Assembly: GCF_002153375.1 (NCBI RefSeq)
Contig: NZ_MTBQ01000003.1
Span: 620,001 to 684,000, forward strand
Direction of reading: 5' to 3'
Length of the DNA: 64,000 bases
Origin: Oceanobacillus rekensis
Lineage (GTDB): Bacteria > Bacillota > Bacilli > Bacillales > Amphibacillaceae
Position numbers and translations under genes: made by a program. Numbering within the stretch: the stretch's first letter is position 1; the number at the start of each line of letters is the position of its first letter. Of this stretch, positions 44,085-53,687 are shown one piece after another. The notes beneath the pieces are model-generated. The model was given only the letters and a program-made list of their open reading frames with translations, was not told where the DNA came from and searched no databases.

Positions 44085-44530
44085 TCAGGAATTGCTACAT
44101 TCAAAAATCACTTCATTCGATCTAGAGGGAAATATAACAAACATTGCAATAACAAATGGAATCGAATGCCACATACTCCAACCATTATGATGGAAAATTA
44201 AGCCTATGTGCAGGTTAATATATTCGCTTGCAAGATATAGCATAACCCAAATTATGAAATCAAATGAAATATACTTACTCTCCATTTATTCGTCCCAAAA
44301 AATTATTTTAGATAAATCAAAATAGTCACCGAGTAACAAACAAACATAATTGCTAGAGAAATTGTTGTATGATTAAATAATAACGAAGGAAATATACTAT
44401 CTTTAAAGTGCCAAAATGGATATCATGTCATTTACGATAGAGTATGGTTGGATAATACTTTTCCCAATTTCTCAAATCTCCCCACCACCGCCAAAGCAAA
44501 TAAAAATAAGAAGTTATAGATAAGATGCAT
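44085..44530 (-). pseudogene. decayed CBO0543-family gene
   Basis: From ATG 44530 (HLIYNFLFLFAL) the homologous wording jumps frames: WRWWGDLRNWEKYYPTILYR in one, DSIFPSLLFNHTTISLAIMF in another, then a 66-residue third piece ending at 44085 (YLASEYINLHIGLIFHHNGW, SMWHSIPFVIAMF). Together they make one CBO0543-type protein, like the intact neighbour, broken by at least two shifts and a stop. The last piece alone still looks like an ORF but is only the C-terminal half. Confidence 0.7.
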
Positions 44531-44667
44531 AATGTAATCACCCTAATGAAGTAAGTAGACTACATATATGTTTTACATTAATTGTAAATATATCCTCTTT
44601 TACATTTTGAAGATAATTTACTTCGGTCTTACGAGCACATCATCAGGTCGGCTCAACTATTTTCTGT

Positions 44668-44782
44668 TCTCAATTTGCCCCCCGTGGATGGCATATAAGA
44701 TTGGTGAAGGGTACAGGGTACACTAGCAGATACCATTCTAGATCGAGTTGTACATGATTTCTTAGAATATACTGAAGACTAA
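44668..44782 (+). pseudogene. C-terminal fragment of an IS21-type IstB helper ATPase
   Basis: SQFAPRGWH in one frame and TLADTILDRVVHDFLEYTED in the next, ending at TAA 44782. This corresponds to the IstB end pattern ...W...G...LADAILDRxVH. A small duplication (GGGTACAGGGTACA) sits at the shift. It is the only trace of an insertion sequence here, next to decayed genes. Confidence 0.5.
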
Positions 44783-44785
44783 ATT

Positions 44786-44823
44786 AAAAGGAATGAGTCC
44801 GAAACAACATCGAACTCATTCCC
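44786..44823 (-). terminator. terminator of the wrbA-like gene
   Basis: GGAATGAGTTCGA / TCGGACTCATTCC stem followed by TTTTAATTT on the minus strand, 80 bp after the stop. Confidence 0.8.
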
Positions 44824-44903
44824 AATAAGCTTTTTATTTAAATAACCTGTCTAACTAGGGTCATCTTATACGTGATTGTCCCTCTTTTTCTTATAAAATA
44901 TTC

Positions 44904-45515
44904 TTATTGATTTCCTTTTTTAACCCATTCTGCAACTGTTGTAGTACGTTTAGCCTGATGTTTCACAGCACCTTCCACATCTTCAATCATTTTACCGTCT
45001 TGATCGACTGTTACACTCGTTCCATAAGGATTTCCTCCTGCTCCATAAATGACAGGATCCGTGTAACCAGGGGTTGCAATAATTGCACCCCAATGCATCA
45101 TGGAAGTATACAATGATAAAAGAGTGGCTTCTTGACCTCCATGTGGATTCTGAGCAGAAGTCATTGCACTAACTACTTTATTTACTGTCTTACCATTTGC
45201 CCAAATTCCACCTTGGATATCAAGAAATTGCTTCATTTGTGATGGCATGTTACCAAAACGGGTTGGAACACTAAAGATGATGGCATCTGCCCATTCAATA
45301 TCATCTGATGTTGCAACTGGAACGTCTTTTGTTGCTTCAACAGTTGATTTCCATACTTCATTTCCTTCAATCACTGATTCTGGAGCTAATTCTTGTACTT
45401 TTAACACTTTAACTTCAGCACCTGCAGCTTTTGCTCCTTCTTCTGCCCATTTTGCCAACTGGTGATTTGTTCCACCCATACTATAAAAAACAACTGCTAA
45501 TTTAACGTTTGACAT
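44904..45515 (-). CDS. wrbA: WrbA-like NAD(P)H:quinone oxidoreductase
   Basis: 203 residues from ATG 45515, which has AAAGGAGAG upstream and fits the family start (SNVKLAVVFYSMGGTNHQLA). A second ATG at 45563 with its own GGGAGC box would add 16 residues. FMN-binding loop at residue 12, then AIIFSVPTRFGNMPSQMKQFLD at about 83-104, and AQNPHGGQEATLLSLY, HWGAIIATPGYTDPVIYGAGGNPYGTS, all WrbA hallmarks. It performs two-electron quinone reduction, an antioxidant role. Confidence 0.9.
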   Translation of the reverse strand: MSNVKLAVVFYSMGGTNHQLAKWAEEGAKAAGAEVKVLKVQELAPESVIEGNEVWKSTVEATKDVPVATSDDIEWADAIIFSVPTRFGNMPSQMKQFLDIQGGIWANGKTVNKVVSAMTSAQNPHGGQEATLLSLYTSMMHWGAIIATPGYTDPVIYGAGGNPYGTSVTVDQDGKMIEDVEGAVKHQAKRTTTVAEWVKKGNQ

Positions 45516-45906
45516 ATTTTCACTCTCCTTTGTTCTTCCAAATAGTTTTTCTAAAATTCCCATTTTTTTGCTCCCTTTTCTACTTTCTCTTATAAGAAAC
45601 CATCTCCATTAAAATGGGGTTTAAAAGGTTCTTCACCTTCTTTTTCCCAAACCTTGAAGAACTTATGCTTAATCTTACATCTCATTAATTTATATTTTTT
45701 AGCTGATTTCACATTTGAATCACATAAAATAATTCCTCCATGGAGATATGTATGAAAATAAATGGTTATCGCTTAGTTTCCAGTAATTTTTTTGGAAATC
45801 ACATCATTTCTGCTACAGAAATTTATTAATGAGTATGAAAAGATATGATCGTAAAATAATAAGAAACATCAATAAGTTGCTAAAAGGATAAACATAGGAG
45901 GACAAC
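45516..45906. other. divergent promoter region between wrbA and ykvI-like genes
   Basis: AT-rich spacer with no gene apart from the possible N-terminal extension of the wrbA-like ORF up to 45563. AATAATTCCTCCATGG near 45732 looks like a ribosome binding site on the minus strand but leads to no usable ORF. Confidence 0.35.
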
Positions 45907-46986
45907 ATGAACAACAGAGATAAAATGAGGAAAATTTTTAAAATTTCTAGCGCCTTTGTTGGAATTATTGTTGGAGCTGGATTTGCCTCTGGTCAGGAAT
46001 TATTGCAGTACTTTACAAGTTTTGGGTATATGGGGACAATTGGAGCTTTTGTTGCAATCGTTCTTTTTGGATACCTTGGAATGATTTTGACAAAGCTCGG
46101 CAGCCGAACACGGGCGGAATCACATCAAGAGGTCATTCACAAGATTAGTGGTCGTTTTCTAGGAGTTATCATCGATTATATACTGGTTTTCATACTCCTT
46201 GGTATAGGGATTGTCATGATAGCAGGATCAGGTTCTATTTTTCACCAGCATTTCGGGTTACCTTCCATTGTAGGTACCATTCTGATGGTCGTTCTCGTTA
46301 TTCTCACACTTATGCTAAAAGTGGATGGAGTCATTAAGGTAATTGGAAATATCACACCCTTTTTGATTATTGTTGTTATTTATTTATTTATTCATAGTAT
46401 GTTCACCATGGATGCATCGTTTGCCGATCTTGAGCCAATTGCACAGGAACAAACGTCAGCTGCGGGACATTGGCTTATATCTTTATTAAATTATGTTTCG
46501 TTCAACATTGCGACGGGGGCTTCTATGACACTTGTTATGGGTGGAGATGAGCGGAATGAAAAGATAGCATCCATCGGCGGACTTGTTGGAGGTATCGCCA
46601 TAGGTCTTATTATGACGATAGGTCACTTATCTATCTTTTCAAAAGTTGATTCGGTTGGAGACTTGGAAATGCCATTACTGGGAATTGCCAATAGTGTTTC
46701 TCCTATCTTTGGCCTTCTGTATGCCATCGTTTTATTCGGAATGATTTTTAACACTGCAGTAAGCATGTTTTTCTCATTTGGTATACGTTTTGCAAAATCA
46801 CAAAGCACGAAATTTAAAGTAATCGTCATTTCAGCCGTAATGATAGGTTTTGCAGCAAGCTTCTTTGGCTTTGTTAAGCTTGTGTCGTTTTTCTATCCAC
46901 TCTTTGGTTATTTAGGGATGCTACTGATTATCGTTCTTATCATCACATCATTTCGAATGAAAAAGATTGAGAAAGTTAAAAAATAA
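45907..46986 (+). CDS. YkvI-like membrane transporter (APC superfamily)
   Basis: 359 residues, about 10 membrane segments. The start FKISSAFVGIIVGAGFASGQELLQYFTSFG is the family signature with the unwound first helix GAGFASGQE seen in LeuT-fold carriers. LNYVSFNIATGASMTLVMGGDERN, and LGIANSVSPIFGLLYAIVLFGMIFNTAVSMFFS, also match YkvI-type proteins. The substrate is unknown. Ribosome binding site AGGAGG. Alone in its unit. Confidence 0.85.
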   Translation: MNNRDKMRKIFKISSAFVGIIVGAGFASGQELLQYFTSFGYMGTIGAFVAIVLFGYLGMILTKLGSRTRAESHQEVIHKISGRFLGVIIDYILVFILLGIGIVMIAGSGSIFHQHFGLPSIVGTILMVVLVILTLMLKVDGVIKVIGNITPFLIIVVIYLFIHSMFTMDASFADLEPIAQEQTSAAGHWLISLLNYVSFNIATGASMTLVMGGDERNEKIASIGGLVGGIAIGLIMTIGHLSIFSKVDSVGDLEMPLLGIANSVSPIFGLLYAIVLFGMIFNTAVSMFFSFGIRFAKSQSTKFKVIVISAVMIGFAASFFGFVKLVSFFYPLFGYLGMLLIIVLIITSFRMKKIEKVKK

Positions 46987-47099
46987 TGATGCGATTTGAT
47001 GGGACAAAATTAGATTGGAAAGTTTTAATGACAAAAAGATGAGGAAATTCATAGGTTTAGGTGATCAATGCTGTTTTGCGGTACGATATCCTCGGTCAT

Positions 47100-47230
47100 T
47101 ATAATAATAAAAGCCGTCTAAATTTGAAGTGACCCCAAAAATTAGACGACTTTTATTTTCCATTTGATCATTCCATTTTAATATCATTTGCGTGTATTTT
47201 TAAAAATGCAACTCAAAACGGAATCTTTAT
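47100..47230. repeat. dispersed hairpin-plus-tail element, copy 3
   Basis: TAATAATAAAAGCCGTCTAAATTTG ... AATTAGACGACTTTTA (loop longer than in copy 1, given in parts) followed by the tail ATGCAACTCAAAACGGAATC. It separates the convergent ykvI-like and phosphatase genes and can end both transcripts. Confidence 0.8.
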
Positions 47231-47271
47231 CAATTCTTGACAAACTTTTTTTACTATCGAAAATTAATGTC

Positions 47272-48651
47272 TTACTTCAACTTCATTGCCTCAGCAATTA
47301 TTTTTGGTAAGTCTGTATTGTCATGGAAGCCGACAAACTTATCTGCTGTTGGTCCATATGCATATACTGGAATATCTGCTCCCGTATGATTTGTACTTGA
47401 CCAACCAATAGTAGCACGATCACTGACGACTTTATTGATAGCAAAGGACGCATTATTTGCTTCCTGGATGTATTGTGCTTCTTCCTCTGTCAGGTCAAAA
47501 CCTGTATAAGTATTCACCACTTCATTGACATTAGAGCGGTTTTCATTTAATTGTGCTGCCATATGGTCTCCTGTAGCTGTAACATTTTGCAGTACAGCAG
47601 CATTCAGATCCATTTGTCCATTAGATCCGGTAGTCATACCACCAGTATCATGGTCTCCTGCAACGACAACTAAAGTATTACCATCTTCCTCAGCAAATTC
47701 AATAGCTTCCTCTACAGCTTCTTCAAATGCTGCAACATCACTCATAGCCCATGCTGCATCATTATCATGACCTGCCCAATCAATTTGACTTCCCTCTACA
47801 ACAAGAAAGAATCCATCTTTATCTTCTTCAAGGACATCGATTGCACTTCCTGTCATTTCAGCTATGCTTGGTTCTTCTGTTTCACCACGGTGTAATTCTG
47901 GAGATAATGCATCCCCAGCAAAAAGACCGAGCAATTTTTCACCATCTTCAACGTCAATGTCATTGCTGTCCAGCAATGCATCACGAGTCTCAACGAATTC
48001 ATAACCTTGCTCTTCAGCTTGTTCAATCAAGTTAAGTTCCTCTTGCTTTCCACCTTCAGAAGCTGGCAGGAAATAATCTTTCCCTCCACCAAGCATAACG
48101 TCGACACCACTTTCAACCAGCTGTCTAGAAATCTCGGTTTCATTATTACGACTTTCAACATGAGAAGCAAACGCTGCAGGTGTTGCATGTGAAATGGTTG
48201 AAGTAGCAACTAAACCAGAAGCTTTTCCTTCTTCTTGGGAAGCCTCAAGAATCGTTTTCAGCTCATTGCCTTCAGGATCAAGACCAATCACACCATTATT
48301 TGTTTTCTCACCAGTTGCCATTGCAGTACCGGCAGCAGCAGAGTCTGTGATATCGGAATTAGCTGAATATGTAGTAAACGCACCTTTCAAATGCTTATCC
48401 CAGATAGCATCTTCCCCTTTATACACACGATAATTCGAGGCATAATCTGAACTGAATCCGTCGGGAATCATATAAATTACGTTTTCTACCTTTTGGTTTC
48501 CTTTTCCATTCCCATTATTTCCGTTATTTCCATTACCCTTCCCTGCCCAATCTGGTTTAGCAGCATCCACCGATCCAACACCCAATCCAGAAAGGACCAG
48601 ACCTGTACTTAATGCAACCGCACCAATTTTACTAATATTTTTCTTAAACAT
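47272..48651 (-). CDS. secreted alkaline phosphatase
   Basis: 459 residues with an export signal peptide (KISKIGAV-type start, about 30 residues, ending SVDAAK). A Gly/Asn-rich linker (GNGNNGNNGNGKGN) precedes the catalytic domain: MIPDGFSSDYASN, the nucleophile Ser in TDSAAAGTAMATGEKTNNGVIG, STISHATPAAFASHV, EGSQIDWAGHDND metal ligands, AGDHDTGGM and SSTNHTGADIPVYAYG. A PhoA/PhoB-type monoesterase that releases phosphate outside the cell. A PhoU gene lies 5 kb away. No Pho box was identified. Confidence 0.9.
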   Translation of the reverse strand: MFKKNISKIGAVALSTGLVLSGLGVGSVDAAKPDWAGKGNGNNGNNGNGKGNQKVENVIYMIPDGFSSDYASNYRVYKGEDAIWDKHLKGAFTTYSANSDITDSAAAGTAMATGEKTNNGVIGLDPEGNELKTILEASQEEGKASGLVATSTISHATPAAFASHVESRNNETEISRQLVESGVDVMLGGGKDYFLPASEGGKQEELNLIEQAEEQGYEFVETRDALLDSNDIDVEDGEKLLGLFAGDALSPELHRGETEEPSIAEMTGSAIDVLEEDKDGFFLVVEGSQIDWAGHDNDAAWAMSDVAAFEEAVEEAIEFAEEDGNTLVVVAGDHDTGGMTTGSNGQMDLNAAVLQNVTATGDHMAAQLNENRSNVNEVVNTYTGFDLTEEEAQYIQEANNASFAINKVVSDRATIGWSSTNHTGADIPVYAYGPTADKFVGFHDNTDLPKIIAEAMKLK

Positions 48652-48849
48652 GTTAAATCTCCTCTCAATTTCGAATCTATCATAAGCATAAATGATAGAT
48701 ATTAAGGGAGATTGAATAAACAGTAAATTATATGTGAATTTTTCTCGTGCGAAATAACTACTACTTTCTGCATGAAAAAGGACAAAGGGGGCTGGCAGTG
48801 CAAGGATGGGTCCTGTAGATCTTGATATAATATATGGAGTATTTTTTAT

Positions 48850-49476
48850 CTACACTTCAACCACTTTAAATCGAAGCACCGTCTTCAATTTTTCTTGTGG
48901 TGTTTTTCTCGCATCCGATATATATATTTCCCTATGTGTTTTCTCTGCTCTTTTCAAGTTATTTTGTGAGCAAAATTCTTCCATCAATTGGAATGTTTTT
49001 GGTTCCTCATCATAACTCCCAATGTGCATGGATTGGACACATAATCCTTCCGTTATATTCTCAAATTGAACAATATCCAAGTCTACATTTTTCTTTTTTT
49101 GTTTCACACTGTTTATCGCATATTGGAACAATTCTTCTGTCACAAAATCAGGCTGTCTGATCATAAGCTTGTACACCAAATGGTCCTTGTTTAGATAGTC
49201 TAGTTTTCTACCTTCTTCATCTAAATCCCAATGTCCTTCTAAAGGAAAAACAGTATATTCAAAATAACCATCTGGAGTTATCCCCTTTTTTGGCATCATC
49301 CTTATGGCATATGACAGTCCATATAAGATTTCAATATTATCTTTAAATGGTTCGCTATTCGGATTTCCATTACCTTCTAATGTGAAAAATTTCATTTTAG
49401 GAACTTCAATTTTAGTAGGTTGTTCTTTTGGCAAATAGAGTTCCTTTGCTTTCTTTCTCCATTCATACTTACTCAT
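48850..49476 (-). CDS. GyrI-like small-molecule-binding protein
   Basis: 208 residues. EVPKMKFFTLEGNGNPNSEPF, GLSYAIRMMPKKG, FEYTVFPLEGHWDLDEEGRKLDYLNKDHLVYKLMIRQPDFV and IVQFENITEGLCVQSMHIGSYDEEPKTFQLMEEFC are characteristic of the stand-alone GyrI/SOUL-fold family. Such proteins bind drugs or hydrophobic ligands; some hydrolyse cyclic toxins. The role here is unknown. Start ATG has AAAGGATGA. Confidence 0.8.
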   Translation of the reverse strand: MSKYEWRKKAKELYLPKEQPTKIEVPKMKFFTLEGNGNPNSEPFKDNIEILYGLSYAIRMMPKKGITPDGYFEYTVFPLEGHWDLDEEGRKLDYLNKDHLVYKLMIRQPDFVTEELFQYAINSVKQKKKNVDLDIVQFENITEGLCVQSMHIGSYDEEPKTFQLMEEFCSQNNLKRAEKTHREIYISDARKTPQEKLKTVLRFKVVEV

Positions 49477-49524
49477 GATTTATCATCCTTTTGATTGTTT
49501 AAAAAATTCCACCATTTAATCAGT

Positions 49525-50028
49525 TCAAACATTCATTTCCTCACTAACCTTTAAAACCATCCGCACTGTTTTCAATATATGACCATCAAATTTATCATTG
49601 AATTCAGATACCATTTCAAAACCTTTTGCACGATAGAAATTGGTTCCGATATGATTATTTCTCTCCACGTTCAAATGAATCTCTGAAGCACCCAAATTCT
49701 CAATACCTTCCCTTAGGAATGCTGAGCCAATTCCATATCCTTGAAACTCGGGATACAAATAGATTGCACCAAGTTCAACAGATCCATCAGCAGAAACAGG
49801 GGAATAGTTAGCAAACCCAACAACTTTTCCATCAACCTCCGAAACAAAAAGGATTGATTTCTTTAGCCGTTTCTTCATATTGGCCCGACTATATGCTGCA
49901 TCCAGAAATCTATCCTGTATTTCCAGGGGAATAATTCCTTCATATGTTGAATGCCAGCTAGTCCTTGCAACATGTTGGACTTGGGTAATATCCCGCTTCT
50001 TCATTTTACGTATGTTGTAATCCATCAT
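49525..50028 (-). CDS. GNAT-family N-acetyltransferase
   Basis: 167 residues from ATG 50028, preceded by AGGGGGAC; a second ATG follows directly, and the frame up to 50127 lacks a ribosome binding site. Motif A: LGAIYLYPEFQGYGIGSAFLREGI (Q-G-Y-G-I-G), motif B: HLNVERNNHIGTNFYRAKGFEMV. The N-terminus (RDITQVQHVARTSWHSTYEGIIPLEIQDRFL) is the YbbJ/RimI-like lead of many Bacillus acetyltransferases. Substrate unknown. Confidence 0.85.
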   Translation of the reverse strand: MMDYNIRKMKKRDITQVQHVARTSWHSTYEGIIPLEIQDRFLDAAYSRANMKKRLKKSILFVSEVDGKVVGFANYSPVSADGSVELGAIYLYPEFQGYGIGSAFLREGIENLGASEIHLNVERNNHIGTNFYRAKGFEMVSEFNDKFDGHILKTVRMVLKVSEEMNV

Positions 50029-50171
50029 TTGTCCCCCTAGAGAAAATTGATAATGAATTCTAATCGTTTTTAACAGTATATCATTCCTCTTTAACTCCCA
50101 TTTCATGTAACTACCCACAATATTCACTGTTTCTACTTTTTGCCCTTTCTATGAGATATTAAATTCCCGTT

Positions 50172-52451
50172 TTAAGTAAGTTGTTCTCTAATCCCAGCCT
50201 TTAACCATTTCGCTGTTATTGTTTCTGCATGTAGCATTTCTTCTGGTGTACCCTCAAATATAATATGTCCTCCTTGTTTTCCTCCTCCTGGACCCAATTC
50301 TATTATCCAGTCGCTCGCCGCGATAAAGTCCAGATTGTGTTCGATTATGATTACCGAATTACCTTTGTTTACAAGATTTTGAAATGCGTCTAAAAGTTTT
50401 CCATTATCTCTTTTGTGCAGCCCTAAGGATGGCTCGTCTAAGATGTAGATTTGCCCTTCTTTTTGTAGGTGGCTTGCAAGTTTTAGACGTTGAATTTCCC
50501 CTCCGCTTAGAGAACTTGTCGTCTGTCCTAAGGTTAGATACCCTAATCCTACATCTTTTAGCGTATTCACTCTTTTTATGATCTTCGGTACTTTAAAGTA
50601 GTGAATAGCTTCTTCTATGGTTAAATCTAATATTTCTACTATATTTTTATCATGATACCGATAGGACAGTGCTTCGTCTGAATATCTCGTACCGCCACAT
50701 GCTTCACATGGAATTGTCACTGGATCTGCAAATGCTACATCTGGTTTTATGACTCCTTTCCCTTTGCAGACTGAACATGCGCCTAAGGAGTTAAAGCTGA
50801 ACAAGCCTGCTGGTTGTCCTGTTTTTCTAGAAAATATGGAGCGAATATCATCCATTATTCCCATATATGTTGCTAGTGTCGAACGGTTAGAAATACCTAT
50901 ACTGCCTTGCCCTACCATAATGGTTTCTGGAAACTTTTTAGTGAATGCTTCCATCATTAAAGAGCTTTTACCTGAACCAGATACACCACATACAGAGACA
51001 AAAACATTTTCAGGAATAGTTAGACTTATATTTTTTAAGTTATTGTTACTTGCTCCTTTTATCGTAAAATAACTTTCTATATCCCTTGGGTTTTTGTTGA
51101 TTGTTAGCTTGTGGTTTAGGGTTGTTGCAGCTTTAGAGTTTTTTAGTCCTTCTAATTTCCCTTGATAGACAACTTCTCCACCACGAACACCCGCTTCCGG
51201 TCCCATCTCTATTATTTCATCCGCTGCTTTTATTACGGATAGATCATGTTCAATTACGATGACGGTGTTATGTTGGTCTTTTATATTTTTCATCATTTCT
51301 ATTAACATATCCACTTCTTCTGGATGAAGTCCTGCACTTGGTTCGTCGAAAATGTATGTAATATTGTTTAGGCTGCTCCCTAAATGACGAGCAATTTTTA
51401 CCCTTTGGGCTTCCCCGCCGGACAGGGTGCCCATTTTTCTTGATAAGCTCAAATATCCTAATCCCAATTCAACCAGTTGTTTTATATGCGGGATTGTTTG
51501 GATCGCGATAGATTCTCCCATAGGATCTTTTATGTTCGTTAGTACTTTCAGTAGTTCTATAAGCTCTAATTGATCGTATTCTGCGATATTTAATCCATTT
51601 ATTCTACACTCCAAGACCTTTGGGTTTAGGCCTGTGCCCTGGCAAGTTGGGCATAAGGATTGAGTTGATACTGCTAGGACGTCATCCTGGGTTACTCCTT
51701 TCAGTTTTGAGATATCTCTATGGATATAAAGGCGTGTAAACCTGGGCAATACCCCATCCCAATCATGGTCTTGTGGTCCGTGTTTGGTGTGAAACGGCGC
51801 ATTGACTTTTTCACCTTCTGGGGGACCATATAATAGCAGATGACGCTTGTCTTCTGAGTAGTCCTTTATCGGTTTATCCGGCTCAAATAATCCGCAAGTC
51901 ATCATCCATCTGCCTTGCCAACCTGAAGGCGATAATGGCTTAAATTTCACTGCGTAATCCCGAAGTGACTTATCCAAATCGACCATCTTATTTAGGTCAG
52001 GCGCAATGACCTCCCCAAATCCACTACATTCTGGACAACTTCCAAAGGAACTTTGGCTCAAAAAATCGCTGGCAGAACCTATGGATGGTTTTCCTATTCT
52101 TGAAAATAAAAGCCTAATTAATGGATTAATATCCATATAGGTGCCAACTGTTGATCGGGAATTGCCCCCTATAGGTCTTTGCTCTACTACTACGACCGGA
52201 CTTAAATTTTGCATAAGATCGGCATGGGGTCTTTCATATCTTGGCATTTGATATCTGACATAGTGAGGATAGTTCAACGTCATTTGTCTTCTACTTTCTG
52301 TTGCTAATGTATCAAAAACAACGGAGCTCTTTCCAGATCCTGAAAGACCAGTAAATACGATGATTTTCTCTTTTGGTATGTTTAACGCTACATTTTTTAA
52401 GTTATTTTCTTTGAGCCCTCTTAGAATGATTTCATCTTTTATTTCTGACAT
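50172..52451 (-). CDS. short UvrA-like ABC ATPase (UvrA paralog)
   Basis: 759 residues, about 200 shorter than true UvrA. Two ABC cassettes: Walker A GLSGSGKSS near residue 34 and GVSGSGKSS near 490, signatures LSGGEAQRVKIARHLGS and LSGGEIQRLKLASHLQ, and FDEPSAGLHPEEVD and LDEPSLGLHKRD. Zinc Cys pairs CPECSGFG, CPTCQGTG, CSVCKGKG and CEACGGTR remain, while the UvrB-binding region is reduced. Such UvrA paralogs occur in Firmicutes and are linked to drug tolerance rather than standard repair. Single gene. Confidence 0.9.
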   Translation of the reverse strand: MSEIKDEIILRGLKENNLKNVALNIPKEKIIVFTGLSGSGKSSVVFDTLATESRRQMTLNYPHYVRYQMPRYERPHADLMQNLSPVVVVEQRPIGGNSRSTVGTYMDINPLIRLLFSRIGKPSIGSASDFLSQSSFGSCPECSGFGEVIAPDLNKMVDLDKSLRDYAVKFKPLSPSGWQGRWMMTCGLFEPDKPIKDYSEDKRHLLLYGPPEGEKVNAPFHTKHGPQDHDWDGVLPRFTRLYIHRDISKLKGVTQDDVLAVSTQSLCPTCQGTGLNPKVLECRINGLNIAEYDQLELIELLKVLTNIKDPMGESIAIQTIPHIKQLVELGLGYLSLSRKMGTLSGGEAQRVKIARHLGSSLNNITYIFDEPSAGLHPEEVDMLIEMMKNIKDQHNTVIVIEHDLSVIKAADEIIEMGPEAGVRGGEVVYQGKLEGLKNSKAATTLNHKLTINKNPRDIESYFTIKGASNNNLKNISLTIPENVFVSVCGVSGSGKSSLMMEAFTKKFPETIMVGQGSIGISNRSTLATYMGIMDDIRSIFSRKTGQPAGLFSFNSLGACSVCKGKGVIKPDVAFADPVTIPCEACGGTRYSDEALSYRYHDKNIVEILDLTIEEAIHYFKVPKIIKRVNTLKDVGLGYLTLGQTTSSLSGGEIQRLKLASHLQKEGQIYILDEPSLGLHKRDNGKLLDAFQNLVNKGNSVIIIEHNLDFIAASDWIIELGPGGGKQGGHIIFEGTPEEMLHAETITAKWLKAGIREQLT

Positions 52452-52758
52452 GTTATCATCCTTTCTGATTTTATCTACTGAGAAGATTCCTTAGACAGTT
52501 TAGACTCCAATCAATTAATAGATACTAGCCTAATATCCTAATAATATTATTGGATTTTAATAAGAAAAGAATCTAATTTCACATGAAGTAATTAATGAAG
52601 AATCCTACCAATAACACTTTTTCTTAGTAAGCGTTTCCCCCATAGAATAAGGGAGATAATTCGAGATAAACAGCAAAACTTTAAGCATGTAAGGGAAATA
52701 ATCGCTTTCTTCCCGCTTGTTCCCGTTTTCATCCCAATTGTTTTCGTTTTCACTGACA
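52452..52758. other. spacer between the UvrA-like gene and the 28-residue gene
   Basis: No supported gene. A minus-strand ORF (52605-52856) is antisense to the short gene, has no ribosome binding site and is judged spurious. Confidence 0.4.
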
Positions 52759-52787
52759 TTGATGAAAAGCACGTTATATAAGATAAT
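52759..52787 (+). promoter_or_regulatory. sigma-A promoter of the 28-residue gene
   Basis: TTGATG (52759-52764), exactly 17 bases, then GATAAT (52782-52787), 31 bp before the start codon. Confidence 0.65.
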
Positions 52788-52818
52788 GTATATATAGAAA
52801 ACTAGGAGGGAAAAGAAA

Positions 52819-52905
52819 ATGAAAAGATTTATTAAAAAAGTTATTAAAGACACCAAAAAAACCTTTCAAGATTATGCAGAAGGTTACGTAAGAAATTCGC
52901 GTTAA
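52819..52905 (+). CDS. 28-residue basic small protein
   Basis: ATG 52819 lies after CTAGGAGGG. The product starts KRFIKKVIKDTKKTFQDYAE and ends GYVRNSR; it is basic and predicted helical. A near-consensus promoter and an optimal ribosome binding site back it as a real gene. Similar in size and charge to the protein at 42385, without evident homology. Function unknown. Confidence 0.6.
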   Translation: MKRFIKKVIKDTKKTFQDYAEGYVRNSR

Positions 52906-53116
52906 TATTCTATAAAACTTATGAATTACGATCATTTTCATCAGATCTAGTTTTCAGGTAAACACCTACAATGCACACTTCATTTTTTACCTACCAATAA
53001 ATACCCAAAAGATAAACTTATTTTTACATCGATAATCTCCTAATTAAATTAAAGCACGCCGTTACTTATAAAGAAAAAGCGATCACCATTAGTTAAGTAA
53101 CCGCAACTTCACTTTC

Positions 53117-53488
53117 CTATTCAATATACTTTATGTTATTTTTATGACACCACTTTATTGTAATTTGTTTAAAACGCTCGTCACGATATGAATACCATTG
53201 GTCCTCGATTTCAAAATCAATTATCTTGTCCTTAAATCTTCTAAAAGCACCTTTTCCCTTAATTGCTCTTAATAAAGCATCTTGCTTACCTTGATCACTA
53301 ACCCTTATGCTAAAGTCTTCCATAGCTTCATATTCATTTATTTCATATTTTGTAGGCAGTTCTATATATTTTTCAAAGTTTTCAACTACATCAAGAGCAG
53401 TCATTCTATTTTCCTGCTCCCATTCAGGTAAATGATCAAATGGCTTTTCATCTTCGGCAGCTCTCAAGTCATCCGATGTGACTAACAC
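53117..53488 (-). pseudogene. UPF0158-family protein lacking its N-terminus
   Basis: The 123 readable residues (VTSDDLRAAEDEKPFDHLPEWEQE..., GAFRRFKDKIIDFEIEDQWYSYRDERFKQI, KWCHKNNIKYIE) match UPF0158 proteins from about residue 30 onward. The coding-like frame extends a few codons upstream (YTLRRNSV) to an in-frame TGA, and no ribosome binding site precedes GTG 53488. About the first 28 residues are missing, so this is probably a truncated pseudogene. Confidence 0.65.
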
Positions 53489-53687
53489 ACTATTTCGCCT
53501 TAAAGTGTATCACATACATTATAAGCCCGTAACGAAATGAAAGAAAGCCGACATTTTATATCGACGAGTACATCAATATACACCTTTCGAAGATATTAAG
53601 GTAATATTCTTTAAAATTCGCACTATTTAGTATATACTACCTGTAATCATAGGAAAAGCATAGAATAAATTTGTTGGAGGTATATAA

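Noticed and set aside
47751-48035. Plus-strand ORF inside the alkaline phosphatase gene
   Set aside because: Antisense to conserved catalytic sequence, no start signals.
52605-52856. 83-residue hydrophobic ORF on the minus strand
   Set aside because: It overlaps the better supported 28-residue plus-strand gene and its promoter, and has no ribosome binding site.
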